This document shows, piece by piece, positions 1-10,470 of a stretch of 64,000 nt of DNA. The notes below the pieces were generated by a model. The model was not told the DNA's origin. It ran no database searches and saw only the letters and a program-made list of their open reading frames with translations. Made by a program: the position numbers and the translations under genes. How positions within the stretch are numbered: the first letter of the stretch is position 1; every line of letters starts with the position of its first letter. Location: NCBI RefSeq assembly GCF_000002075.1, contig NW_004797573.1:612006-676005 (forward strand), given 5' to 3'. The DNA is from Aplysia californica. Lineage: Eukaryota > Mollusca > Gastropoda > Aplysiida > Aplysiidae.

Positions 1-62
1 ATCCTGCTATAACGGACATTTTGCACCGGTCCCCTCCCTCTCGTTATAACAGGATTCCACTG
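1..62. mobile_element. Right end of a pogo/Tigger-type DNA transposon
   Basis: The first 62 bases end in an AT/CG-balanced word finishing CCACTG, followed by TA at 63-64. Reverse-complemented this is CAGTGGAATCCTG, close to the terminal inverted repeat of the complete element at 6642-8010 (CAGTGGAACTCGG). The word CTCGTTATAACAGG just inside matches the CTCGTTGAATCCG subterminal word there. The left part of the element lies outside the window, so its length is unknown. Superfamily assignment rests on the CAGT terminus and the TA dinucleotide only. Confidence 0.55.
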
Positions 63-139
63 TATACTATGCTAATTCTCTGTAAATCTCTATCAGTCTC
101 TGACTAATAGTAATAGTAAATCTGGTCAGTTATCTCTGA

Positions 140-335
140 CTGACATCTGTGGTGTAGCAGTTAGGTGCTTTGCAGGAGACCAAAGTTTTGATTCCCAAAT
201 GAGATGGATATTTTTATTGATTATTTTGGTCTTTCTGGTGGGATGTATTCCTCTCAGCCCGGGTTGGCCTTGACAAGCAAGGTGGTAAGCCAACCTCCTA
301 AGTTGTGTTTGGGTTTGTGGTTTCTATGTCTTGAA
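140..335 (+). mobile_element. tRNA-derived SINE, family C
   Basis: A tRNA-like head is readable: TGGTGTAGCAGTTAGG works as a pol III A box and GTTTTGATTCC as a B box. It is followed by a body with GGGTTGGCCTTGACA. The same body word recurs at about 32695 (GGGTTGGCCCTGACAGG), and a related head recurs at 34525. The copy looks old, and I could not find a flanking duplication. Confidence 0.5.
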
Positions 336-1794
336 TGAAACATTGACGGTTTCAAATTAATGTTCTTTACACAAGAGCCCCCCATTCTGTTCTTGTAATC
401 AAGATCATCCGTCCTGTGGTGCCGTTATTCTTTTAGTAGATGTTAACGTTTGTACTTGGTGCAGTCGCTCAGAATACGCATAGTTGTGACTAACGCCTTT
501 TGACATATTTTGCTTGATTTTGAATGTTTGGGGACAAAACATTGTCATAGACTCTGACACTGCAAACGCCTCAGATTGCAAAGATTCAGTTACTACCTGT
601 CAATTTAAGATCTGATAAAAATTTAATGCCTCTACTTTTATTTAATTAAACTTCTTGTTTACTTTCCTGAGCTTCTAACTATTTATTTTTCAAACTTTCC
701 TCAAATCTCCTTGAAACTAATCCAGCACACGCATAGCAAAATTGGCGGGATGTGGAAATCTTTTCATTATGTGCGAAAAAGAGTTTTCATACTTTTTTTA
801 AATTTCAAGAGCGGAAAATTTGTTTGCTATAGGAGTGTTCCCGATGTGTATGCCAGAAAATTTTATAAGAAACTTGTGAGTGTTCCACCTTATCAAGTAT
901 GTTTTCATCAGTTTTGAACTTGTAAAAATATGTGTCAGTCTCATTTTGTCGGCCAACTGTTCATACCATGTACTAAGCCCAAAATGTTGAATTTTTAACT
1001 CACTTGAGCCTATTCCCATGTATAAATTTACGGGACACCCCGATAGATGATTTTAGTAAAAATTGGGCACTAGAAAAATTTTGCAACCTCCAAATACTGC
1101 CATTTCAAAACATTGTTAAAATAAAAACTATTCGGACAAATTAGACGCAGTTTTCTTTTTCTATAAGAGCATTTCTTTCTTTCTCTTGCTGCATTAAAAA
1201 AAATTATGATAGCTTTCATAGTCTTTTGTGATTAACGTTTCAATATACCCCAAAAGTGTCAGGCTGCAATGATTGTTGGGTAAAACATAGCTCAGGCTCA
1301 AGTGAGTTGAAAAAAAACCCAGCTTCTTTTAATCTGCCATAAGATATATTTGCTGAAATTCAAATTCTAAATCCTGAAAAAAGAAAAGATAAAAAAAGTG
1401 TAGTGTAGGTGCAATTGTAATTTTTAAAAAGAAATTAAAGGTTTTTTTTCTCTCTCCTGAAAATTTTGCTTCCTGGGCTTCGTACATTTGAAGAGTCTGT
1501 TGGCAATATCTTAGTTAGATTGACGTTCTCTCACCTGTGCATCTCATACAAATGGCACCATTCTGATTTATGCCAATTGACTTGTTACTACTGAAAATAA
1601 ATTTTGTGTTATCTGTTTCAAAACCAGAATAGTCTGTTATTCACTTATTTTTTGACTAAGTGAAGGATAATGTTTTAGTTTTGTTTTGTGCAATTTATTG
1701 AGCGACTGGCTTGCAGCTGCAGTGGCATGTTTTGTATCACTACCCTATTAAAAATAGATAAGTGAAGTCAGGTGTCAAGTTCATATACCTGGCG
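336..1794. other. Intergenic stretch with nothing recognised
   Basis: AT-rich DNA with only short frames that lack codon-like composition. I see no recognisable domain, RNA gene or bounded repeat here. Confidence 0.5.
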
Positions 1795-1875
1795 CCTAGC
1801 GTCTAAGATGTAGCAGTTAGGCGCTTTGCTGTCATATGCAGGAGACCCAAGTTCGATTCCTGAGTCTGGGTCAGA
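1795..1875 (+). mobile_element. tRNA-derived SINE head
   Basis: GATGTAGCAGTTAGGCGC resembles an A box, and GTTCGATTCC, about 45 bases further on, is a perfect B-box match. The copy runs straight into a TG/TA microsatellite, so either the body is lost or the microsatellite grew from its tail. It belongs to the same broad type as the head at 140. Confidence 0.5.
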
Positions 1876-1883
1876 CATATATA

Positions 1884-1917
<34 letters not shown>

Positions 1918-1990
1918 AGATATATATATATATAATAGATATATATTTTATAGGTCATATAATATATATTATATATAAAGATATATTATA
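1876..1990. repeat. TG/TA microsatellite
   Basis: Alternating (TG)n then (TA)n tracts with interruptions directly after a SINE head. The TA part has several short palindromes such as TATATATATA. Confidence 0.9.
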
Positions 1991-2390
1991 TATATTTCAT
2001 AATATAAAGTAAAGCACCGTGTATATTATATCGTGATCAGTAGGCCTACAAATCAAAGCAAAACAAATGTGTAATTCTCTTTTTTTTTAAAATTAAAAAT
2101 AAATTCTTTCTTCTGTGTGAGAATGCATCGAACCGGCTTTTGAGAATAGCGGTTAGGCGATTCACTGTCGAATATAAAGGTACTGGACCTAAAAAAGAAA
2201 ATAAAAGTTTGGGTTATTCCATAATTTGTGAATGTTTATTACACGTCATATTATACGTGTTTGTTCTTGGTGTGCACAATCACCTACCGCGCCGCCGTAC
2301 AGTGAATCATGTTCCACTCCAGGAAACTGGTGTACCGTATACGAGTAACCATGGATTGAGCAAAGGTTGGTTTCCCTGCGAGGGACGACT

Positions 2391-2392
<2 letters not shown>

Positions 2393-2429
<37 letters not shown>
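2393..2429. repeat. (TA)n microsatellite
   Basis: An uninterrupted run of about 18 AT units, giving a YIYIYI frame in translation that is not a protein. Confidence 0.95.
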
Positions 2430-2432
<3 letters not shown>

Positions 2433-2499
2433 CCCAGGTGTACATATACCTGGGTATAAGTAATATGTACATGTATTCTATTCTCACAGAGACGAAGTT

Positions 2500-3040
2500 A
2501 GTCTACAATGTTGTCGTCCTCACAACCCTGATGTATGGTGCAAAGACCTAAACGGTGTACACGTACCAAAGCCATGTCAAGAAGCATCTGCACGTGAGAA
2601 TTCTATAGACACTGAAGTTCTTAAAAGGACAAATGCCGAGAAGCTGTTATATCTATGTATAATTGTATAAGCTCAAAAGGACCCAACTTTGCTGGGCTGG
2701 CCATGTTGTGAGAACGCCTGGTTTCAGACATCAAGACAGTAGATCTATTTAAGCTGTACTCAGAGAAACGCAAAGTTGGCGCACCAGCTACAATTAAGAC
2801 ACGCTGAAAATGTATCTCTGAATTTATTCTGAAGGACGTCAATCAAAGAAGTTATAGAAAATGATTGTTCTTTTAAATAAGGCCCTTGATTTCAAAATAA
2901 ATCATTTGACATCTCCTGACCGGCCCAGCTGGAGACAGTCACAGTGGGCAGCAAATCGAGGCTTCACGAATAAAAGGAAAATTAACTGAATGATCAAAGA
3001 GCGTTGCCTGCAAGTTGCGCCTTCCACAAATGGAAGTGGA
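2500..3040 (+). mobile_element. Degraded LINE reverse-transcriptase 3' fragment
   Basis: Translation in several frames gives remnants of the thumb and C-terminal part of a non-LTR reverse transcriptase: LMYGAKT, TVYTYQSHVKKHL, LCWAGHVVRTPGF, KRKVGAPATIK, and DRPSWRQSQWAANRGF. The LLYGCETW ... RWAGHVVRM ... RPxWR series is typical of many invertebrate LINEs. Multiple in-frame stops (for example inside AKT*TVY near 2550) and frame changes show it is an old fossil. It is 5' truncated; the clade cannot be fixed from this piece. Confidence 0.65.
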
Positions 3041-4056
3041 GCTTTTGAATGATCAAAATGTCACAAACTTTTCTCTTCCAGAGTTGATTTCATGTTGGCT
3101 CAAGCAGAAACCACACGCTTGACCCCAAAGGCCACATTCCTTGGGACTGTACAGTTTAAAACCACAAACACCGCTGAGAAAACCGTTCACTACATTACAA
3201 TATTCCTCTTCCCATTGGGCAGAGAATATTGCCGCCCCAAGAATTTTAAAGATATAGGCCTATGCTCCACGAACGTTCCTATCTAAAAAAAATATCAAGA
3301 ACCCAAAGCCTGTTCTTTCTCATGCTTTTTAGTTTCGCAACACAAGGAAATCAACGTGTCTTCTAAAGGTATTGTTCAGCAGCAGCTGCTAGTAACAAAG
3401 ACCGTGTATTCGCTGTCTTTGCTGGTAGTGCCAACCTCAGCCTTGACATCTTGTGTTGTGAATTGGGGTAATGCAATGGAGTGTTGGCTCCCTGTCGGTG
3501 GGGCAAAATAAATGCGCGGCATTTAGGCCATGGAAATGAAAATCAGCGCGGGGGCAGTCCCATGGAAAGCAACCTTTAGTCAAGTCATCCACTAGTTTAA
3601 TTCTCCTTTTTCGCTTGAGACATATTTCCCTCAGCGGATGCATTGTTTATCATTTTCATACGCTGACGGACGGACTATTATCATAAATCACCATCATCAT
3701 CTATTATTATTATTATATTTTCATCATTACTAATACATAGTATTAGTATTATTGCAGTTGACTTCACTTGCGTTGAAGGCGTTTGAGTTGATCTTTTTCC
3801 ACTAGCGCAATTTTAAGTAGGCTACCTCCTTCAACCTTGCTCCATTAAAAAAAGTCAAACTAAATTTACTTTAGGCCTATGATATTATTATACCTGGGTT
3901 GATTGATTGTGCTTTTTTTCAATGCCCGGTTGCAAGTAGACTACGCTACAGGTAAGCAGATTTTTTTCCCATATGTATCGTTGGATGTTGATCGCAGGAA
4001 CATCTTGACAATGTGTATTATATGTGATGCTTCGCGTAGGCTAAAATGCCATACTT
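3041..4056. other. Intergenic stretch with nothing recognised
   Basis: Contains short ATT/ATC trinucleotide runs near 3690-3720, but no domain, RNA gene or bounded repeat that I can support. Confidence 0.5.
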
Positions 4057-4611
4057 AAAGCCAGTATGGGGGCTCTCGTGGCCTAGAGGATAAGCAGTTG
4101 GCCTCTCAATACTCTCATTCAAAGGTCCTGGGTTCAAATCCGGGAAGCGACCAAAAAATGTTCTTCTCTAAAATTGTCTCCTTTCACCTCCTTTCCTGCT
4201 CTCTAGCAAAGTTCTGTTGTCTGCTTTCATTTCCCTTTTCTGCCCCCACCCCCTCACATCCTTTGCCCCCTCCTCTGGGCTCCTGACTCTTTCTGCAGCC
4301 TTTCTACTGCTACTCCTTGGCTCCTCCTTACTGCTGTCTTTCTGCCACACCCCTGATCTTCTGGTAGGAAAGATCTACACATAGCCCTCTCGGACAAGGG
4401 CGAAAAATCTCGGAGGGCCCGTGTGCAAGTTGCGCACGTTAAAGATCCCTTGGTTGTCTAAAATCGATAAGAGTAGGCTTCGGCTGCCACCTGGGCAAAA
4501 TTCAAAATTTCCTACCAACTTGAAATATTAGTTGTGTCCCGCGCGCTCATATGACCTTATGAAGTTGCGAGCGTCGTAAAACACTTTACAAAAACAAAAC
4601 AAAAGCCAGTA
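4057..4611 (+). mobile_element. Full-length tRNA-derived SINE, family A, with target-site duplication
   Basis: The head at 4067-4153 is tRNA-like (TCGTGGCCTAGAGGATAAG for the A box, GGGTTCAAATCC for the B box). It is followed by a pyrimidine-rich middle, then a conserved body (CGTGCAAGTTGCGCACG, AAAGATCCCTTGGTTGTC). The 3' tail reads GCGCGCTCATATGACC ... GCGAGCGTCGTAAAAC, followed by an A-rich end. The element (4067-4601) is flanked by an exact 10-bp duplication, AAAGCCAGTA, at 4057-4066 and 4602-4611. A second copy with an inverted head is at 6963-7461. The 3' tail is shared with family B SINEs and with a LINE end at 33600. Confidence 0.88.
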
Positions 4612-6951
4612 CGATCGAAATACTATCAATCTAGATTGTAGGACTACTGTTTAGAGTTGATGAACGCGCAGAAAAGTGCCTCAATAATGCGGTTTAGGGG
4701 GGAGGGGAGAGAGGGCGCGAGATGCAGGTGTGAGTGACACCATGACACAACTAGACATTATGTTCTGTGTAACCTCCCTTCCAGGGGCGGCTCGTGGGGC
4801 TAAAAAGTGGACGTCCACAATTAAGCTATCGCACGCTGAAGATAGCCAAGGGCATAGTAAATGAGACGGTGTTTAATTTTAGGATCTTTGGGTTGGTGTG
4901 GGAGGACCTCGTGCTTTTATTTTCATTCTTTTACTTGTCGCTTTGTTCTCTAGTACTAAATTTGTTTGTTAGCTAAATATCAATTTCGTTCATCCTGTAT
5001 TGAAACTGAACACTCAAGTAATAACTTTCACCACTGAACTACAAAACCATTCAAAGGCACAACTTATAGGACCGCCACGTTCACCTCCCTCAAGTTAACG
5101 GTCACAGAGCCACTTAAAATAGTGGCAAGACAGACAATGAACCAATCACAATTCACTTGAGCAATCCAGCGAGGCTCACATAGCCTAATAAATTATAATA
5201 ATATTATTAGCAATAGAATGAACAACGGGCGCACAGCAAACTCAAAGCCGGATATCAAGAGCATTGATGGGATGCCTATTCTGAGAGATGCTGCAAGCAA
5301 AGGGGAAGCCTTTCTTAAAAGATACATCACACAGACTGATCAGGGTGATGCTGAGACGAGGACAGAGGTAGATCTATGCTAGAGTTTGAAAGGAATCATG
5401 AGGGACGAGGGATATGACAACATCATCACAATAGATTTTGTCAAATCTATTCTAAAAACCAACAACAAAACAACACCAGGTCCAGATGGGATAGAGTACA
5501 AACACTTTAATGAGCTCAGTGGCGAGGAATTTGAAAAAATTGTGGATGACTACAACAGCAGCATCAGGACATCAACTGTACCAGAAGAGTGGCTGCACGG
5601 TTATTTAAAGCACTACCAAAACCTGAGAAGAATCACAAAGAACTCAACAGATACCGCGTTACCACAACGCAAAATGTGTATGGCAAAGTGCTAGAAAAAT
5701 GCATAGCAAGAATACTCAAGAATGAGCTAGAGAACAACGGGAACCTACCTAAGGAGTTAGGGAGTTACAGACCGAGAAAGGAAACTTGGAACAACGCAGG
5801 AACGATGTATATGAAGGCTTTCGGAGAGGAGAAGAGACCGTGGCAATAGCATTAGATCTGGAAGATGCTTGCAATCATGTAAATTATGAGAGGCTAATGC
5901 GTGCTCTGCTAGACTGCGTCGTGAATCCGTGGATTGTTGGGTGGATTGCAGGGGCAATGCTAGAAAGAATAGTGGCATTGCGATGTGGTCAATGGATTTC
6001 AAGCCCACAGGTGATCAGACCAGGACTCCCACAGGGCTCACCCTTTCGCCCATACTCTTCAATGTCTACACTGCTCGTGTTGCAACGCTGAACAACGTTG
6101 GGCCAGGGAGAATACTAACATTAATTGCAGATGACATCTTGGCCTACAGGCAAGGACGGGATCGGCAGAAAATGACACATGAATTACAGCAAGAGGTTGA
6201 GAAAATCATGGAGTGGTCTGCTGAATCGACCGCAGTGATCAATCCTCAGAAGGTCACAGCACTTTGGTACTCTTTAAACAATCGAATAGTAAAGACAGAT
6301 GTTCCAGAGCCGACGGTAAATGGACAGAATATTCAAAGACGTCTGAAGATGCGGTATCTGGTTTTCGATCACTGTCTATCCTTCAAAGATCACATAGATG
6401 GTGTTGTGGAAATGGAAAAGAAGGGCTTGAATGCAGTGAAGGTCATGCGGCTTCAGGAATGGAACAAAGGCTACTGCTTCTTATGTATCAGCAGCTAGTT
6501 TTGGCAGTAATCGATTATGGGCTCGGAGTATTGACCTTGACAAAAACCCTACTGGACAAGATAGATTGAATTCAAAATTAAGCCAAGCGCATCATACTAG
6601 GCTGGACCAGGGATACGCCAGTTATCTGTATGAGGTATGTACAGTGGAACTCGGATTCGACGAGCGGGCCTGACCTAAAATCTTGTTGAATCAGAGTGTT
6701 CGTTATAGCAAACATGAGGTTTTGTGTAGATAATTACAGGCACTGAGCAAGTAATGTATAAAGAGAAGTCACAAATAGTGCCTGAAATGCCCGCATATTA
6801 CGAGCTGTTAAAAAAAAAAAAAGACCGATGCGTTCAAATGCATTCCTGTGTCATCTCGATTGTTTACCACAAAGTTGTGTTGCTGTGTAGATCCTAGCAT
6901 AATGGCAACTTTTGATTTCATAGACAAGCGCACACTTCATTACGAAGATCT

Positions 6952-7472
6952 ACGTCAAGACTTTGTTTTTTGTTTTTGAAAGTGTTTTACGGCGCTCGCA
7001 ACTGCATAAAGTCATATGAGCGCGCGGGACACACCTAACATTTTCAGTTGGTAGGAAATTTTGAATTTTACCCGGGTGGCGGCCGAAGCCTGCTCTTATC
7101 GTTTTTAGACCACCAAGGGATCTTTAACGTGCGCAACTTGCACACGGGCCCTCCGAGATTTTTCGCCCTTGTCTGAGAAGGCTAGGGGTAGATCTTTCCT
7201 ACCAGAAGATCAGGGGTGTGGCAGAAAGACAGCAGTAAGGAGGAACCAAGGAGTAGCAGTAGAAAGACTGCAGAAAGAGTCAGGAGCCCAGAGGAGGGGG
7301 CAAAGGATGTGAGGGGGTGGGGGCAGAAAGTGGAAATGAAAGCAGACAACAGAACATTGATAGAGAACAGGAAAGGAGGTGAAAGGAGGGGGCTCTCGTG
7401 GCCTAGAGGTTAAGGTGTTGGCCTCTCATTCAAAGGTCCCGGGTGCGAATCCGGGTAGCGAACGTCAAGACT
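6952..7472 (-). mobile_element. Family A SINE with inverted 5' head, flanked by an 11-bp duplication
   Basis: The body and tail (6963 to about 7386) are the reverse complement of the SINE at 4067-4601, with the tail at the left. The tRNA-like head at 7387-7461 is on the + strand, inverted relative to its own body. About 27 bases that join head to body in the other copy are missing at the junction. The whole unit is flanked by an exact ACGTCAAGACT at 6952-6962 and 7462-7472, so it entered as one insertion. This is the layout expected of twin-priming 5' inversion. Confidence 0.85.
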
Positions 7473-7579
7473 AGTTTATCATTGTAATAATGGTCAGTTG
7501 CCGAGGGGGAAAAAGACTGTGACGCGTTTGTATCTGCGACGTTCAACGCCCGGATCGCTAGTGCGCCCCCTCCCTCCCC

Positions 7580-7580
<1 letters not shown>

Positions 7581-7651
<71 letters not shown>
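7581..7651. repeat. (AC)n microsatellite
   Basis: About 35 uninterrupted AC units inside the pogo-like element, next to the inverted SINE. The length suggests it is polymorphic. Confidence 0.97.
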
Positions 7652-7653
<2 letters not shown>

Positions 7654-9472
7654 CACATGTGTGCAGGCCGCCCATCCGACTCCGACACGCACCAGAGTAG
7701 ACACGTGCGCGAGCCAACAACGCATGTGTTGGTATGAAAAAAAAGGCCGCTGATTGGTCGCATGCAATCGGCTAAGTGAATAATGGTTCACGATGCAGTT
7801 GCAATGGATGGTTTACGGGAATAGATAAAGTTCGTTCTAGGAGAAAAATGAGCGAAGCCACGTCTGCGGGGGCAGTTCACCCTGGAAGCGACCTCGTTGA
7901 ATCCGAGCTCGCTGATTTAAGTGCTCGTTGAATCCGGGTTATTTTTAATGATTTTAAAGAAGAAAAAAAACGGGGAATCTATCTCATCTCGTTGAATCCG
8001 AGTTCCACTGTATTGGGCCCCATGTTAGTGGAAAACAGACACAAAGTGGCTCAGGTCAGGGTGAACATGAGGGTGGCGGCTGATAAGCAACACTCACTTC
8101 ACGAAGCCATTAGAGCAATCAAGGGAAATCGCCTAAAACGATCCGAGGAGTTTTTTGGATGGCTGAGGCTGAAAACACCATCAAGGAAGTCTGCCCACTG
8201 GAAGATATAAAACAGGGTGAAGAATGGATAAATGATGAATAAGAGACAGCAGGAAGATTTTGGGAAGGGAGTGATTACGCTGAACAGAGCATGTAGAGGT
8301 GGCTGCAGGGGGCGACAGATGCTGAGATACGACAACTGGTTGAGGAAAACTCACGGCACGGAGATGTGGTTGTATACACGGATGGATCTGTTAAACAAGA
8401 AGAAAAATCTGGATGGGACTTCTCAGCAAGAGTGAGCGGCAGATTGGTGCAGGAACAGCTGAGAGCATACGATATGACAACATCTAGCATGAGAATGGAG
8501 ATAGAGGCAATCACTCAGGCTCTCAAATGGGTCTCAACAACTCGACGAGCACATGTGATCTTTGTCACAGACTCTCAGAGCACTCTGTGGAAGATTGAGA
8601 GTGGTAACCTTAGAGCTGAATGGACAGAGCTCCTGAAGAAGACAACACTAAAAAAGATCACGTGGATCTTCACCCCGGGCCATGCTGGAGTCAAGGGCAA
8701 TGAGCGGGCTGATGAGCTCGCTGAAAAAGCAAGACCTGAAGGGAAGCTGTGCCCTGACAAACCTGAAATTGTACGTTCAGTCAGGGAAAAACGAGAAAAA
8801 AACCCAAGAAGAGTCGGAATACCATCATCTTGAGCGACTTTGTGAGCTTGGAATCAGATGGGGCGCCTGCAGAAGTTCAAGACTTAGTGGGAGGAGCAGA
8901 AGGCTATGGAATCAACCATTGCTTGGAACCGTCAGCATCTATACACTTTGAGATGTGCCTCTTCATGGGAACGGAGCGCTTATGGGGATGCCCCTTGTGC
9001 AGTGATGTTGGTCCTTCACACAAGTAAGCACGAGCAATAGCGCACGGTCTATTGTGTTTATTTTTAGACTGCCTACTGCTGGCTATGTTTCGGCACTATT
9101 CGGCAGGAGTACATTTGAGATGTGCCATCTTATTCATATTAATGTACTGCAAAACTCGCTACGAGTGCTGTCATCGCTTGGGTTATCCCCGAGAGCGATT
9201 TATAGGTCAGGTTACACTGTTGAGTATACTTTTATGTTTATTAGCTAAAGTGCGTTGACTTTGGCATTGCATAGTAGATGTTTTACGGCGCTATAGACAC
9301 AGAAATGAGTATGACAGTTATGGTGCCAATGAGGACCTTGTTTTGGTGTAATATTTGGCTAGTGTTTGTTTCTGGCTTCTTTAATTTTATTATTGTGGGT
9401 GTTTTACCTTATAGAACATTAAAAGATTTTGTTTGGCACTGCACGACCGTCTCTATGGACGAACCGCGCCTG

Positions 9473-10089
9473 CTCCATGCCTTCAGCCTGCCCATCATTT
9501 AGCTCGATTTGCACGTTCCATGTCCATAGGACAGGATACCGGATATATGTCACAGTGCGCAATCTAGGTTTTTTTGTGACAACGACCTGTTCGTTCACAG
9601 TTCATGCTGCACCGAATTTTCATCACGGATTACGGATCCTGAATCGGAAGTGAAAGCGAAACGTGTGAAAACCAAGCAGCAAAACCAAAAACAACTACAA
9701 AATGTGTCTTTGTCCAAATGATTCACACTTAAATAGAGAGTCTAAATGTGGGAGACACGACGTTTATGTGATTTGGCTGAGGGCACCGTTTCGTTCATTC
9801 GACTTTTGATTCTGCATAAAAGAAAGTGTCACTGGCCCCCAAGCCAGAATTTAGTGATCCCGTTTTCTAGGTTTCGCCCGTCCTAACTGGCATATTTGTA
9901 ATTCGTAAATCAACAATGTTTAGCTCTTCTGTGGCTGTGGACTGGACACTACGCATGCAAAGAAATCTTCAAGCAAGGAAGGGCCTGTCACCTCGGCCTT
10001 CGTCTTGTGTTTTGGACTTGGCAGTTCTTGTTGGTCGATAGCTGTTGTTCTAGGCTTTGTACTAAGCCTGCCAATTACCCGAGACACCG
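9473..10089. other. Upstream flank of RNF17 with nothing recognised
   Basis: Single-copy-looking sequence between the hAT end and the AGATCTA-rich tract. It should include promoter DNA of RNF17, but I see no TATA box or other element I would call. Confidence 0.4.
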
Positions 10090-10460
10090 ATAAGACCTAG
10101 CCAAGATCGACTTGGTCTAGATTATCTAGATCTAAAATCTAGAACTTCTCCTGGTCCTGGCTAGCCAAGGAGGGCCTAGATCTAGCTAGGCTTTAGGCGT
10201 ACACTGTTTAACTGTTTAGAACAAGGAGATCAAGATTCTAGGCCTAGATTTAGATCTAGAGAATAGACTAGATTCTAGATCTAAATCTACCCTTTTTTTT
10301 ACGCAGGGCACATACAGTGAAGTTGGTTATCAATCAATAATGTTCAGAGGCATAGATCTACAGTACAGTACAGTGTAAAGATAGACTAGAGATCTAGTTT
10401 GTATTCTTTGTTAGATCTACAAATCTAGTGATTATACTACTAGAGTTCTAGTTCGCACAA
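10090..10460. repeat. AGATCTA-rich tract immediately upstream of RNF17
   Basis: The palindromic-type words TAGATCTA, CTAGATCT and near variants recur at least seven times in about 370 bases right before the RNF17 start codon. A smaller cluster of the same word occurs at 52195-52235. It may be 5' UTR or promoter sequence. No regulatory role can be shown from the sequence. Confidence 0.6.
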
Positions 10461-10470
10461 ACTTTAAAAA

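Larger units (their letters stand above)
6642..8010. mobile_element. Non-autonomous pogo/Tigger-like element with intact inverted repeats
   Basis: The terminal inverted repeats start CAGTGGAACTCGGATTC at both ends and match at 22 of 23 bases. They are flanked by TA at 6640-6641 and 8011-8012. Removing the element with one TA restores the LINE frame across the join (CMRYV then LGPMLVENR), which independently proves the boundaries. The subterminal regions repeat the word CTCGTTGAATCCG several times. No transposase frame is present. Inside are a SINE (6963-7461) and a long CA repeat. A decayed relative is at 41467-41891, and a related end is at 1-62. Confidence 0.88.
5217..9032 (+). mobile_element. 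5'-truncated RNase H-bearing LINE (I-superfamily type), interrupted
   Basis: The element starts inside the region before the reverse transcriptase. RT pieces run 5386-6570 over at least three frames: TTPGPDGIEY (finger motif), ALDLEDACNHVNY (motif A), GLPQGSPF (motif B), and IADDILAY (motif C, replacing the usual FADD). After a pogo-type insertion at 6642-8010 the frame resumes. RNase H follows at 8366-8770 with all four acidic residues visible in YTDGS, RMEIEA, VTDSQS and NERADELA. A C-terminal Cys motif, GCPLC, closes it near 9000. The 8-bp duplication AGCAATAG at 5209-5216 and 9033-9040 bounds the insertion in the hAT element. Frameshifts within RT make it inactive. Confidence 0.8.
4782..9472. 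mobile_element. Non-autonomous hAT-type transposon split by a LINE
   Basis: The left terminus is CAGGGGCGGCTCGTGG. The right terminus, read inward from the other strand, is CAGGCGCGGTTCGTCC, matching at 12 of the first 15 bases or so. CAGGGGCGGCTCGT is the style of hAT inverted repeat. The 8 bases outside are CTCCCTTC on the left and CTCCATGC on the right, a diverged 8-bp duplication (6 of 8). With the LINE insertion at 5217-9040 removed, the hAT itself is about 0.87 kb and shows no transposase frame, so it is a non-autonomous copy. It is the oldest layer of the nest. Confidence 0.65.

Noticed and set aside
4080-4153. Functional tRNA gene
   Set aside because: The tRNA-like region is the head of a SINE with a body, an A-rich tail and a target duplication, so it is not an independent tRNA gene.
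4168-7413. Two near-identical small proteins starting MWQKDSSKEEPRSS at 4168-4350 (-) and 7216-7413 (+)
   Set aside because: Both are antisense readings of the middle part of SINE family A. The similarity comes from the repeat, not from protein selection.
7498-7791. Long THTHTH / VCVCVC frames
   Set aside because: They are translations of the AC microsatellite at 7581-7651.
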